Positions 1-12,172 of a stretch of DNA of 64,000 nucleotides are shown piece after piece. Source of the DNA: Tetranychus cinnabarinus (taxonomy: Eukaryota > Arthropoda > Arachnida > Trombidiformes > Tetranychidae); assembly GCA_022266195.1 (NCBI GenBank), contig WHVY01000001.1, positions 17,298,001-17,362,000 on the forward strand, in the 5' to 3' direction. A program made the position numbers and the translations under genes. Within the stretch, counting starts at the first letter, position 1; each line of letters opens with the position of its first letter. Below the pieces are notes generated by a model. It worked only from the letters and a program-made list of their open reading frames with translations. It did no database searches and was not told where the DNA came from.

Positions 1-2311
1 GATAAGTCGTTTTGACTCCTCTTCGTTAAATAAAAACAAGGATCTGGTTCCTTGGGAATGTCCTCAGGACGAAAATTTGCAAGAGATTGGAGGTCTCTCT
101 TTAGATGAACAAGTCGGTTCTGAAAAAGCGAATCAAAATGGTTGGGATGCCGATGATATGTTCAAACTTAATAAAGATAAATATAATGTTAAATCAACCT
201 ATGATAGTAACCTTTCACAATACACGTAAGTTTTGTTTTCAGTATTGCACATTGTTTTGCTTATAATGGTCATACATGTTATTCATTGGTTTTGACTATT
301 TCAATTTTTTCCTATAGTGTGCCTTTAAATCCACAAGATACTGAAGAGTATCGACAGCTCGTTGCCGAAGCTGAAAGAATAGCACAAGAGGTTGAGGCCG
401 ATGGAGCCTCTCGAGATCGTGTTTCCAAAGAAGTAAATGATGATGAGGAAGAAAAATTCAGTGCAGTTATCAGGAATATCCCTGAACCACCTGCAATGTC
501 TCATAATTCAAGACAGCCTGCTCGTCGTAAACCCTCTGGATCAATGACTGGTCAAAATATTGGTACACGGAGCAAAAACATGCAAACCACCAGCCCATCC
601 ACAGCTCCTATTGCTGTGCATTCAAAATACCAGCCCCATTCTTATTCTGACAAAAACGAGTCTCGTAATCTGCATGAATCTTCTCGCCGTCACCAACAGC
701 AACAGCAGCAGCATCAGCATCAGCAACAGCTTCAACAGCAACAACAACAACAACAAAAACAGCAACAACAGCAACAACAGCAGCAGCAGCAACAGCAGCA
801 GCAACAACAGCAACAGCAACAGCAACAGGCGCAACAACAAGAAAAGTCGCAGCAACAGCCGCAACCGCAAGAAAAACCACAGCAACCGCCGCATCAACCA
901 CAGCAACCACAGCAACCCCAGCAACCCCAGCAACCGCAAGAAAAGTCGCAGCCGCACGAAAAGGGACAACCGCAACTTCCGCAAAATCAACAAACTAATC
1001 AAGCTACCCACGGGCAAATGCAATCAGGACAGGAATATAACACTCCTCACCAAGGTTTACCTCAAAGGACCCAAATAGGGCAAAGAACTAATCTTTTGCG
1101 CAAAAAAGAAGATATCCAAGAGCTTAAACGATTTGGTAACGAATTTAGAATTTATGAAAATAAAAAACAATCTCCTCGTGAGAATAAGGAGCCTGTTCAA
1201 AGTTCAAAGAGTGAGAATACACAAGACGCAAAAGAAAGTAGGGAAAATACATCTACTCCAACAAATAAACCCGCTGCTTCGGCTTCTACACCGGCAGCAA
1301 CACCCACTCAGCCCGTAACTGAGTCTGCCACCCCAGAAGTGGAAAATGAGGCTGAAAAACTTGTTAAAAAATCTACGCTTAATCCTAATGCTAAAGAATT
1401 CAATCCAGGAATGAAGTCATTTACACCACGATCTGCATACAGTAGTGGCCAGTCAACACCAAATACTACACCTTCTGGGGCTATGGGACCAATGGCGAAC
1501 TATCCCAATAATGCTATTGTCCATACCCTTAGCCACCCACATAATCATAGTCAGCCTGCTCATCACCAGTCAAACCCGCATCAAGCTAGAATGCAGAGCC
1601 CGATGGTAGCTTTCCCACCCAATACCCACTTTATTTCAACCCTTCCAGTTCTCCCCAATCAATTTATTATGTCTGCTCCAAATATGACGGGTGGTCCTCC
1701 TTTCCAACAAGCCGTTCCAAGCAATTCCCCTAGTTCTAGGAATTATAGGAAATCAAATCCACAACAATATCAAAATCCAAATAATCGGCCTGATTATTCA
1801 CAGACTTCTGCTACAGTTGCTGCTGCGACTGGTCATCCTGTACTTGCCGCTTCACCAATGCAAGGTCCTTATCCAGGTGCTCAACAGCAACCTGGAGCTG
1901 TTGCTTCAGCTGGTACCCCTCAACAAATGTATCAGTCAGTATATATGTCTCACCCTAGGATGAATATAATATCCCCTCAATCAGGCGTTGTAATGCCCCA
2001 TGTATCACACTACGATCATAATCTACAACCAATTTACAGTAAGTTTTATATTGTACTTTCAGAATAAATAGAAATCAAATGATTCATAATTTAACAACCA
2101 ACTAATTTGAACTTGTTTTATTTCAGTGACGCCAGTACCTATTCAACCCCACATGTTAACCCAGGTTCCCCCTCAACCTCCTCCTCCAGTTTCTGGAGCT
2201 GGTCAGATGTCTTCTGGTTCAACACGATGTGAACAAATTTTACCAGACATTAGCAATTTTGGATTAGGACATGAAATTACCGTTTTTTTTAAGCAAAACA
2301 AAACAACTTAA
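1..2311 (+). CDS. Atx2: Ataxin-2, 3' part (5' end outside window)
   Basis: RNA-binding regulator of translation, stress granules and P-bodies that binds poly(A)-binding protein. Exons: 2-225 (open from the window edge), 318-2038, 2127-2311, with GT-AG junctions that keep frame; the last junction gives IYM-TPVP. The first exon and the start of the second encode the LsmAD domain, including WDADDMF, STYDS and VPLNPQDTEEY, followed by the acidic EEEKFSAV segment. The Lsm domain itself must lie upstream of the window. A low-complexity Q/H/P region follows, with 23 uninterrupted glutamines. A textbook PAM2 motif (LNPNAKEFNP, 1378-1407) for the PABP MLLE domain comes next, then a Pro/Ser/Gln-rich tail. 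The C-terminus after 2200 is not conserved as far as I can judge, so the last exon could differ in some transcripts. Identity is very secure; the exact C-terminus less so. Confidence 0.96.
694..840 (+). repeat. CAG/CAA tract encoding polyglutamine in ataxin-2
   Basis: Mixed CAG and CAA codons read in the gene's frame, interrupted by single H, L, K and A codons. The longest pure run is 23 Gln at 760-828. A Q/P-rich stretch with repeated EKSQ/EKPQ-like units continues to about 990. CAA interruptions should limit slippage. The tract lies between LsmAD and PAM2, whereas the human ATXN2 polyQ is N-terminal of the Lsm domain, so the two probably arose separately. Confidence 0.95.
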
Positions 2312-2425
2312 AATAGTAACAAGATTTTTTTCGTATCGCATTCATGGTCATGAAATTGACATAGAATGTTCACTCCTTTAGATTATAAAACATTGAAAAT
2401 CTTTCGATTAATGTTTTGCTTGATA

Positions 2426-2431
2426 AATAAA
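2426..2431 (+). terminator. Poly(A) signal AATAAA for ataxin-2
   Basis: AATAAA 115 bases after the stop codon and before the opposing gene's stop at 2537, so the 3' UTR would be short. Confidence 0.55.
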
Positions 2432-2488
2432 TAACATCTTTGTTTCCTTAATGTTTTTAATTTAATTAATTTCTGTTCTTTTGTAACA

Positions 2489-2494
2489 TTTATT
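2489..2494 (-). terminator. Poly(A) signal (minus strand) for the Ser/Thr-rich gene
   Basis: TTTATT on the plus strand (AATAAA on the minus strand), about 43 bases past the stop codon at 2537. The two convergent genes would end within about 60 bases of each other. Confidence 0.55.
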
Positions 2495-2536
2495 CTCTTT
2501 GGTCACCATTCATTTAATTATCCTTATTTAATCGTT

Positions 2537-5500
2537 TTAGGACAAAGCATCTCGCAATTCAAATTTAACAGATCGACTTGGACTAAACAGTAAACCTCCC
2601 AAGGATTGACAATTTGTTGAATCGGATGATGAACAAGGATTAGATAGAGTCTTTGGTGAACTTTTTTGGAATGTTTCAATTGATAAAGATGTTGATGTTG
2701 ATAATGATTTTGGTGCTTTTGCAGGTAATGATGGATTTCCTGAAAGGTTATTTTGTTTACTTTTTCGTTTACTTTTTGTTCTGGAATTACGGCTTCGAAA
2801 TGTTGATCCAGTTTTAGATCGATTTTTACGAGAAGATTTACTCAACTGTTTATCATCAGTCGTTGATCCTTGAGATGACGGTAACGATGAAGATAATTTA
2901 CTTCCACTTGCAACGGAAGCTCTGCTTACAGAAGTTATAGATGAAGAGTCTCCTTGTTCAAGAAGATTAATATGTTCTGGTTTTAATTTATGATGAATGG
3001 AGGTAGAAACTTTTGGTCTTAAATCTTGTTGTTGGTGATAATAATTGGAGTGTTGATGAATTTCATGAGGATCTTGAAATGTCTGTGGATTCAGAGAAAG
3101 ACTTTGAATTGGTTGGAAAACTGGATAAAAGTTTGTTGGAGGCATTAATTGTTGACGATTGTGTTGTAATTGTGTTGGTTGACGCGCCAGTTGGGAAGGA
3201 TTGTGATTAAATTGAATTGATTGGGATGGATTACGTTGGACCATCGATGAAGCACTAGTGACTAAAGCCTGGTATTGTCGCAGAAACTTGGAAGCTGGTT
3301 GTCTGACATATGATCCTTGAAGGTTGGGTAAATAAGGTGTCATTAAACTGACTTCTGGTTTATAATTTAATCGTTGATCGTAATAAACCATATCATTCGT
3401 GGTTGAATGAGGATTCAATTTATAAACTGATTCCAGACCAGATTGATCGTATCCATTGTAACCAAAATTCATCTGATTAGACGAAGGTACAAAAGAGTAT
3501 GAATTTTGGTAATGACTCTGTTGATTGGGATACATTTGCTGTTGTTGTTTTGGTGAAAAATTGATGGCTGATTTAAGTTTGGATGCTAAACCTCGATAGG
3601 ATGAACCAATTGATGGATTCATTAAACTAATCAATGGATTATCAGTCAACTCATTTGGCATTATAGTGCTGCTTTGTAAAACTTCTGGAACCAAGGAATG
3701 TTGATTTACTGTGATAGGAGTGGATAATTGTTGGTATTTTTTCTGATGAAGATTAACATTATTGTAATGGTGATGAGTCTGAAATGGATTTGGATTAGAC
3801 GCAGAAACCTGATGCTGTAACCCATTTGGTACAATTGTTGTCAACCCAAACGGTGGTCTTATCATTGAATTAGGAATTATGATTGGTTCCTCTGATGGTA
3901 TCTCAAATGAATCAAACGATGTATCTATTGGTGTTGGTTTTGGTTGAATGTTGGCACTATTAGAATCAGGAAAACGTAATCTACTTGAAACCAATCTTTG
4001 AGATGATATCGAACTTCCTGAATTCATCATTTGAATTTCTTTCTTGGTAGATTTATCACTCTTCTTATTGGATTTGACAGATTCTTTATCATGTTTCTTC
4101 TTGTTAGTTTCATACTTTGAATCTTTTTTATCCTTAAATTCGTGAATAATCTTGTTAGATGAATGAATACTTGACATCTCAGTACTTGAAGGCAACGGAG
4201 TTGTAGTTGTTAAAGTCATAGGCTCAGCCGATGATGATTTAGGATAATTTGTGGATAAAGATACTGTTGTTGTCGTTATCTTAGGTATAATAACAGTTGT
4301 TTTATAGGTAATTGGTTTATATTTGATTTTATCACTATCAACACGGCTGAATGTGTTTAAATCAGTTGATTTTTCACTGACCAGTGGATCAATTGTTGGT
4401 GTAGTTGTGGTAATATTTGCTGTTGTCTCGGTTGTAGCATCATTGTTTGCTGTTACACTTGATCGCCGTCGATTATTTAAATAATGTGTTTCATTATCCC
4501 CAGGATCAAATGAAAGACTTGATTTCATTGTATAAGAGACATTTTTCTTTTGAATTGAATCAAGAGAGTATAAATTAACAGGATAGTAACGTTGGACATA
4601 ATGTTTAGGTTGCCTTCCAGATATACCAAATGAATTAGATTGTTTAGCTGATTTGGTTTCCTCATTCAACTCAATTACAGAATCATTTGTTCCATTAAAT
4701 ATTGATTCAGTACTGGAATCATTGTAACTGTCATTGGTGACATATTTCTTAAAAGACAAATATGACAACGGGATTTTGGGTACAGTGGGCATAACCAGAG
4801 ATGTTTCCTTTAATTGGGGATAAACCAATTTGGCCATTGATGGATAAGTTAACTTTCCATTGATTACTTTGATGCAGATAAATTGGGTTCCATTGTTTTT
4901 ATCCTTTCTTTCATTAACATTTTGATTTGCATTATTTTGTCCTATTGGGACAACTTTAACAGCTTCTTCGGGTTGATAAACTGGTGATGGTTCTGGTGGT
5001 AATGTTGTAGTTATTGGTTTAAAATACTTTCTCAAATTCATTCCATCACCATTATTCATCTTTTGAATATCCCCTGAATCATTTGAAGTATCATCTTCAT
5101 CTTGATCACCATAATAAACTGTTGCAAGTTTATCAGTTAATATTGAAGAGCCAGTGACCCGAGTAACCAGATTAGATGGATTAATGGTAGTCGGTCCGGT
5201 TTTATCATCTTGTAATCCATCTGAAACCGTTTTACTGGTCAATGTAACTGAAACAAATTTAAGAGTAATTAAATTAATATAACCAATCAAAACAAAAATG
5301 AATAGTAAATTTTAAACGTTAATCTTGACCAATAAACACAAGCTAATAATATTACCTGATATAATTGAGTCATTTAAACCGTTAGCTGAATTACCCAAAA
5401 TAACTGATTTCGATTCATCCGAGTTGCCATCATCTATAAAGATAAAATTGAATGTCAAGATGAGTTGAAGATCAAAATTAGATGAAAAAAATATAATAAA

Positions 5501-8500
5501 AACAGGCAAAAATTGACAAAAAAGCAAGAAAATTTAACATTAAACATCAAAACGGGTTGAAATGAAAAAAAAGACCAACTCTATTCATTATCATTCAATT
5601 TTCCAATTGTCCAAATTCACTAATGAATTTTCACTCATAATGAATATATGAGAATCAATGAAAATCAGGTTAATAATCAATTTAATTGTGACTTTAATTG
5701 ATCTTGCGTTTGTGAGAAATTACAATCTTTTAATCAACTCTTTGAAAATACACTTCAATTGTCACACTTTCATTTGTTCAATAATCATAATAAAGTGTCA
5801 TTTATTAAATATGTTTGTATATTCAGCATCTTTATGTTGAGGAAACAACCAAATAACATTCAATTGTAACAATTTAAGACAAAATTAACCAAAAACTGTT
5901 TAAGGTTTGTTTTAAGGTGACAAAATTGATTAAAACTGTTAATTATCCATTTCTAACAAGTTGATTGTAACTACCGAGTCACAAATCACAGTTGTTTAAC
6001 CAACAACATTTCATTTGTCAACAAGATGCAATTTAAGCTCAGCTTATTCAATTTGACTCATAATTGTGCATGGATTAACCAGTGATTACAATCATAATGC
6101 AAACAATTGATGGCTTCACAGTAATTTGATTGTGATCATCTAAGTAATTAAACAATCGAGACTCTTTTTGTTTACCTTTTTTTTACCAAGAAAATAATGA
6201 ATGTAAAAATAAATGGTAAAACATAAATATAAATTGATTAAAATAAAAAAAGGAGCAACAATTAAGATTTACCGTGTTTCCGCACATTCTAGCACCGGGC
6301 TTAATAATGAAAATTTTCACTTCTTAAGTCATGTTGACACTCATAATTTAGCTCTGTGTCTTAAAAATGATTAAAATAAGCAAGAATCGATAACAAAAAG
6401 ATATGTATCCAATGTAATAAAAAACAATTTTAAGTTCATTTTTAAGCCACAGTGTTAAATTATGAGTGTCAACAGAGCTTAAAAGTGAACTCACTCATTA
6501 ACAAGCTCGGTGCTAGAATGTGCGGAAACACGGTAAGTGGTTGATTAAAAACAAAGAGAAACAATAATGCAAGTTAACAAGCTGAAATTGGTAGGTAAAC
6601 AATAAAGTGAACAGCAAATGATTAAAATATAATAATAGCAATCAAAAAATATGCATATAAATATGAATTGATATCAGTATTTGTATATTAATAAATGGTT
6701 CAACTGTAGTCTAATAAATGTATCATTTTAATCATCATTATAACCAGTCAAAATTAGCATGATAATGATTAAACTAAATTAAAATAATAATAGTGTTTTT
6801 GTTTTTATTTTGTTTTCATCTTACAGAATACGGAATAAATTCATTTATTCAGTAATCTATTTATTCATAAATCGTGATAACAAATCAACTAACAAGTTAA
6901 TCAATAAAATGATATAACCAATAAAGTTAATAGTAAATAATATTTAGGAAATGAATGCTTTCAGCTGATAAATAAATAAATAAATAAAATGGGAAACATT
7001 GAAATGTTAAATGTAAATATGGAAAGATTTTTGAATAAAGTGTAACTTTTTCTGGCTACTTCAGAAACTAGCCTTTAGCTAAATTGTCAGGATGATGATA
7101 ATGATAAGAATCACATGAAGAATGTAAAATAATATCAAATCTTCTATAAGATGAAATTAAATAGAGTAAAATATATATAAAAAAGAGTCACCTTATTTTG
7201 GTTGATCCAATTCACAGTGAAACTTGGATACATGAACAGAATCATTTTATTCACATGAAGATCATCAACTTTATCATATTTATCTTTATCATTGATCAAC
7301 TTTCATCTCAACAAACCTTTTCAATCAACTTTACACTCACTTTTTTTGGTGATTTTGGTGATTTCAACAGTTGAACTATTCTCAACACAGAATTTATTTA
7401 TTAAAATCTAATCACGTCAAGATGATTGTTGAAGTTGATTGTATGGTTGCTGCTAAAAGGACAACATTTGACAAACCAATAAAGCACGCTATTTTCATGT
7501 TGATAATCATGAGGATGGTTATCATCATCATGATTATCAATATAATGAAAGTGCTACTTTAACTGTAAAAACCTTTTAATCAGGATTACTTCAAGATTAG
7601 TGAAAGCCTCATAAATAATAATTATATTTATGAGCACCATTTGAATGTATAATGAATTGGAAAAGCCAGTAAAAAAGAAGCAATGAATATCAAGTTCGGG
7701 GTTAGAGTTGCACTTTCAGTGATTTGGTTTACTTTTCATTTCAATCCCAATTTAGAAGGTAGAAGAAAGCACAACTGGATTCAATAAATTGCCGTTTAAT
7801 CAACAATTTAGATCGCCTGTAGTTTACTCACCCTCCAAGGTATCATCGGAACGTCTTGACTCTGTACAAGGCTCTTTATGGTTATTTGCATTTCCTTCAT
7901 CTGGTCCCGTTAATGTGGACGTTGTTGTGGTCAATGATAATCTTAATTGTCTTTCTGATGATGTTGAGTCTCGATTTTCTTGGATATATTGAAAGTGGCC
8001 AATACTTTTGTTCAACGATTCCGCCAGTAAAGATGAGATTGTTTTAACAACCTTTGCATGTCCTTCCTCTGTAAAGTTAAACAAGATAATTAGATGGTTT
8101 TGAAACACTGTTAATTTGGTTCCCTGTAAACTCGCCACATTTAAGCTTCTAAACAAACAGAGAGTCAAACCCTTTTACAATTTTAAAGAAATCTCGCCAC
8201 TAATTGTTACAGCTATGGCAAGTAAATTATCAATTTTAATTAAGAAATTCGTGTTCAAAGATCAAGCTCAAGCTGGATTCGTTGGATATCGTGCTTCTAT
8301 CGATTCATTGAAAGAAATGTCCTACAGGATAGTTCTGTTGCAAGCTAAGCAGCCAAAAAATTCAACAAAAAAGCTATAATGTATTCAATTATGCGATACA
8401 CATGCGAATTCTCGATGCAAAAGCTACCAAAGCTACCAAAATGATATTGAATTGAATCAATTCAGTTTGAGCTTGATCTTTGTACACGAATTTCTTAATC

Positions 8501-9305
8501 AAAATTGATAATTTACTTGCCATAGCTGTAACAATTAGTGGCGAGATTTCTTTAAAGTTGTAAAAGGGTTTGACTCTCTGTTTGTTTTAAAGCTTAAATG
8601 TGGCGAGTTTACAGGACACCGTTAATTTGTGAGTGTTAATATGTAAAGTGTTATTAGTAAATAATAGGGAAACTGTTTAATTAGTGTAATTAGAAAGCTA
8701 TTCGATCAACTGGAAGAAGCAGTTGAACCATGATCATCAATTATAACCATGTTCAACATGTTTGCGGTTGTGAAAAGAGCAAACAAGAGTTGATGGATCA
8801 CAATTATTTTGGTAAACAATAAGCATTCCGTAAATTTTAGACACCCAATTGATTATAGACTATCAACTGTTACAAAGTGTTCAACAAAACTGGCTTTTTT
8901 GGATAGATTTTTGGATAAATTAACCGCAAAATCATACTAAAAAGTCAGACGATATTGCGTCTGAATTGAAATTAATGAAATGTAAATCCCTGGTAACGCA
9001 ACAACTTTAGCCTGACTAGTTTAAATTTAGCATTTACAAAGCTAACACTTATACCATGAATCTTGATTTATAAGAAAAGGTGACAATCAAAAGTCTAAAA
9101 ATGGTCAAAACTGATTTTTTAACCCTGTCTGTGTCAAAGTGTTGAAGGAAAACGCGATTTAAGCATTAGAGGTTTAGGATTTAAGGTTATCTTAGGGTTA
9201 GGATGGGTTATTAAAATCAAAATGTATTACCTGAATCATTGTCCGAAATTGTATTATCCGTAAGGGTAACATTATTCACATGAAACTGAGTCTCTGGTGA
9301 AGTAG
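2537..9305 (-). CDS. Long Ser/Thr-rich low-complexity orphan protein (5' end not found)
   Basis: Minus-strand exons in coding order: 9305-9231, 8068-7832, 5433-5356, 5247-2537. All junctions have GT/AG and every internal boundary is phase 1, so the 75-, 237- and 78-base internal exons can each be skipped without a frameshift. About 1,030 residues are visible; the starting Met must lie above 9305 and I could not place it. No domain is recognised. The protein is rich in Ser, Thr, Asn and Gln, with many N-x-S/T sequons and Thr-Thr-Thr-Pro runs like mucin-type or arthropod extracellular proteins. It has a Lys-rich patch near residues 510-540, His/Gln-rich stretches (HHHYNN, QQQQMYPNQQ) and a basic S/R/K segment near the C-terminus. 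No transmembrane segment is seen in the visible part. Expression is inferred from the long 903-codon open frame and consistent splice phases. It could be secreted, but no signal peptide was found. Confidence 0.75.
5434..7831. other. Intron of the Ser/Thr-rich gene, AT-rich filler plus one MITE
   Basis: About 2.4 kb between exons 5433-5356 and 8068-7832 of the minus-strand gene. It holds the element at 6272-6533 and a short AATA-type simple repeat near 6970-6990. No coding segment with usable splice sites was recognised. Confidence 0.6.
6272..6533. mobile_element. Foldback MITE, TA-flanked, 262 bp
   Basis: The ends are inverted copies: CCGTGTTTCCGCACATTC at the left and its complement at the right. 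The inverted repeat continues imperfectly for about 85 bases per arm around a roughly 90-base centre. Each end is bordered by TA (6270-6271 and 6534-6535), the target duplication of the Tc1/mariner superfamily. There is no coding capacity, so it would be a non-autonomous element. It sits in an intron of the Ser/Thr-rich gene. Confidence 0.85.
8118..8620. mobile_element. Long-arm foldback MITE with 8-bp target duplication
   Basis: 503 bp with inverted arms of about 158 bases (8118-8276 and 8462-8620) around a 185-base loop. Arms begin GGT, then two mismatches, then CCTGTAAACTCGCCAC. The direct repeat GTTAATTT flanks both ends (8110-8117 and 8621-8628). An 8-base duplication is typical of hAT-like and some other cut-and-paste families; the superfamily is not certain. 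No transposase is present. The left end lies about 50 bases upstream (in gene sense) of the splice acceptor at 8069, so it occupies the branch-point neighbourhood of that intron. Confidence 0.85.
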
Positions 9306-12172
9306 CTAAGGTTGGCCGCAAGAAAAGGGTTCAAGTCACAGTAAAAACAAAAGACATGGATTAAAGCGGTAAACAGAAAACAAGGAAAAGGTGAGAGCGC
9401 GAAAACCAAATGTTAAACCTAAAACTGGTAAACGGTTTAAAATTAAATTAAATTACAATATCAACATACCATTAACTTTTGATGTTGTCGAAGCTAAAGC
9501 AATGTATTTAAATCCATGGGAACAATTGGGTAAAATTTCCAACAATAAAACAAGGGTAAAAATTAGGTTAATGTTTCTGGTTAACCAAGACATTTGGTTG
9601 GATAACCATCGTTGTTTATCCCTAATTTTCATGGTTGCGCTTGTTGATGGTTAACGAGTGTTTCATCCAATTCAACTAATCTACAAGCTTTGGAATTGAG
9701 TAAACAACAAAGAATCAACAATTGGAATCGCCTCCTTCCACTCCTCCTCATCCCTTTAAGGGGTAACTACGCGAAAAGCAAGAGTTAAAGATGCTGAGAA
9801 AAGGTTGAAAGTAAATGAAAAAAGTCAAAATGAATGTTACTTTTAGGTAATATTAAAAAAAAACATTCAAAACCCGAAACAGTTTCTTTATTTTTATTCC
9901 GGATTGAGATTTACTTATATTAATGTAAACTTAAAGTCATCTTTTATCGTCATCTGCATCATAATCATCCCTTTCATCCTTTAACCACCCACAAGCTTTG
10001 ATCACTTTCATCCAAAACTTTAATACACTTTCCCTCCTCTCTAATCATCATCTATCATCTCATCTTTACTCATTTATCATCATCAGTCCTTTTCATAAAC
10101 ATCTTCCTCATAATCATCTTCATCGCCATTCTGTCCATACATTTCACTTGAAAAACCGTTAATAGATTTACCCTTAAGCATAAAACAATCCAAAAGAATC
10201 ATCAATAACAATTTAATTCAATCTCTCACCTTTTAAATATCATTAAGCCTAAATCAAATCATACCTTACGTTTATCCCATTAAGTCGATTACCAATAATT
10301 AATTGTTAAATAACAAATTGTCAGTAAAATGTTGAAAAAAATATTGAAAAGCATTTCTGGTCAACGCCATTTTCAATGTAACTTTCAATTTTACCCATTT
10401 TTACACTTTCCAGGCTCTAACCTAAACCAATCTCTGGTTTAATTTAGACAAATCAGTTTAACCTGTTTATTTGTTAATTGCTAATGAATACTAATTTGAT
10501 CATAATAATAAATTGACGTGAATTAATAGACAGCCTACACTTGGAAAAGGTTGAAAGGTAAATTGTAAAGGTAAAGATTGAAGTGTTTATATTTAACTTT
10601 ATAATACACAGTAAAATTTTGTGGTTAATAGTTTGGGTTAATTTATGATTAAATCGTATTTAAGGTTTACAAAATCATGGCTTCCAAACGTAATGACTTA
10701 ACTATGCATTACCATTTTAATTGAATCTTAATCAAGAACAACCTTCAATGTTATCATTGCATGCTTATTGCTATTTTATGGCCAACAAGTCCCTTTCATT
10801 ATCTAATTATCCATTAAACTGTATCAATTTAAATAGATTTGATTGTCATGGAAATGATCAATTATTGGAATCAACCTTTTCTTGTAAACAAAAATCTTCA
10901 TTTTTAAAGTAAACTCGAAGCATCATTTGACTGTTAACTTAACATTGATTTCATTATTTAGAGCTGAATCAACATCTCAATTTAAAGTCTTTCAAATTGA
11001 ATATCAAAGTCCGACAATCAATTGATGGACAAATTATGATCAGTAAAGTAAAAGATTCAAAGGTTAAAGTAGATGACTTACATTGAACGAGAAAATGATT
11101 AAACATTTGTATTCCAATTTTAATTATCTCGTGCTCTCATGAAACCAAAATTGAATCAAAATGAACAGTAAAGAGATTAAATTTCAATGAATAATGAAAA
11201 TGATGAGTTTATGTGATAAAAAAGATGAGAAAGATTGAGGTAAATGTTGATTAAAAACGAGCTAAACACACCTAAGTTGCGCTTTAAATGGATTCGCAAA
11301 TTGATTATGCAAAAATGAGCGATTAACGAAATTGATTAAATTTGTTTGTTTCATCTTGCGACCATCAATTCAATTGTATGAGTTACAATTTAACCTTAAT
11401 CGATTGAATAATTGATTGGGTAAATTGTTTGCAGAAGCATTGAAAGAAGATGCTTGTAAAGCGAATAATTAACATCATCTATTGATTAACCGATAATCAA
11501 GTTAACCAGGTTTAACCGTCAACAATTATTTCAACAAATTGACAACAATTATGAATATATTTGTATCTGGTTGTGGTTCAAGATTGTTAAACTGTTTCAC
11601 TTTTTCATCTGAAAATTGAAATGAACAAAAAACGATGAGAAAAGTAATGAAAAATTAACAGACAAAACTGTATTGCTGCGCCTTTAAGGTTTGGTTAAGA
11701 TGGTTTCAATGGAAACAATACAATATTTGATGAACAAATGATTAAATTGTTTATCAATGAGTCCATTTTGTCGACTAATTTGATCAACTAAACTGATTCA
11801 CTGATGATATTTCGCATGAGAAGTGCATCTTTTTAAGGTTGGTTAAGTTGGAGGTTAATATTGACATTTTTTTCCTTCATTTGTCCCATTAGATATAAAC
11901 TGTTCAAAGGATTGAATAATGATAATATTAATCATTATATTCATCCAAGTCAATTTAAATGAAAATATTCAAATGTGAGCCGATTAAAAATCTGTTATAA
12001 GCAATTAGCATAAGAAGAGATTCAAGATAAATCACATTTTGTTTACCTCAAACTTGAGGCTCAACGGTTGTGAGGAGTGAAAATTTGAGATTAAACTTTC
12101 TATGTAAACAATGGGAAAATTTCAGGTGAAATTGTGAGCCAGAATTCAGTTGTTTCATGTGTTTCACCGAGA
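9306..12172. other. Gap with no recognised gene
   Basis: 2.9 kb of AT-rich DNA between the most upstream exon I can place of the minus-strand Ser/Thr-rich gene and the start of the JmjC gene. It should hold the missing 5' exon(s) of the former and possibly a divergent promoter. A pyrimidine-rich stretch lies at 9950-10150. No open frame here has convincing codon structure. Confidence 0.5.

Noticed and set aside
608..1078. Leu-rich, Ala/Val-rich and Ser/Asn-rich open frames over the CAG tract
   Set aside because: Alternative-frame and antisense translations of the CAG/CAA repeat; the ataxin-2 frame explains the region.
9391..9654. 87-codon frame upstream of the Ser/Thr-rich gene
   Set aside because: Lys/Asn-rich composition with no recognisable domain, and it lies on the strand opposite the only spliced gene nearby.
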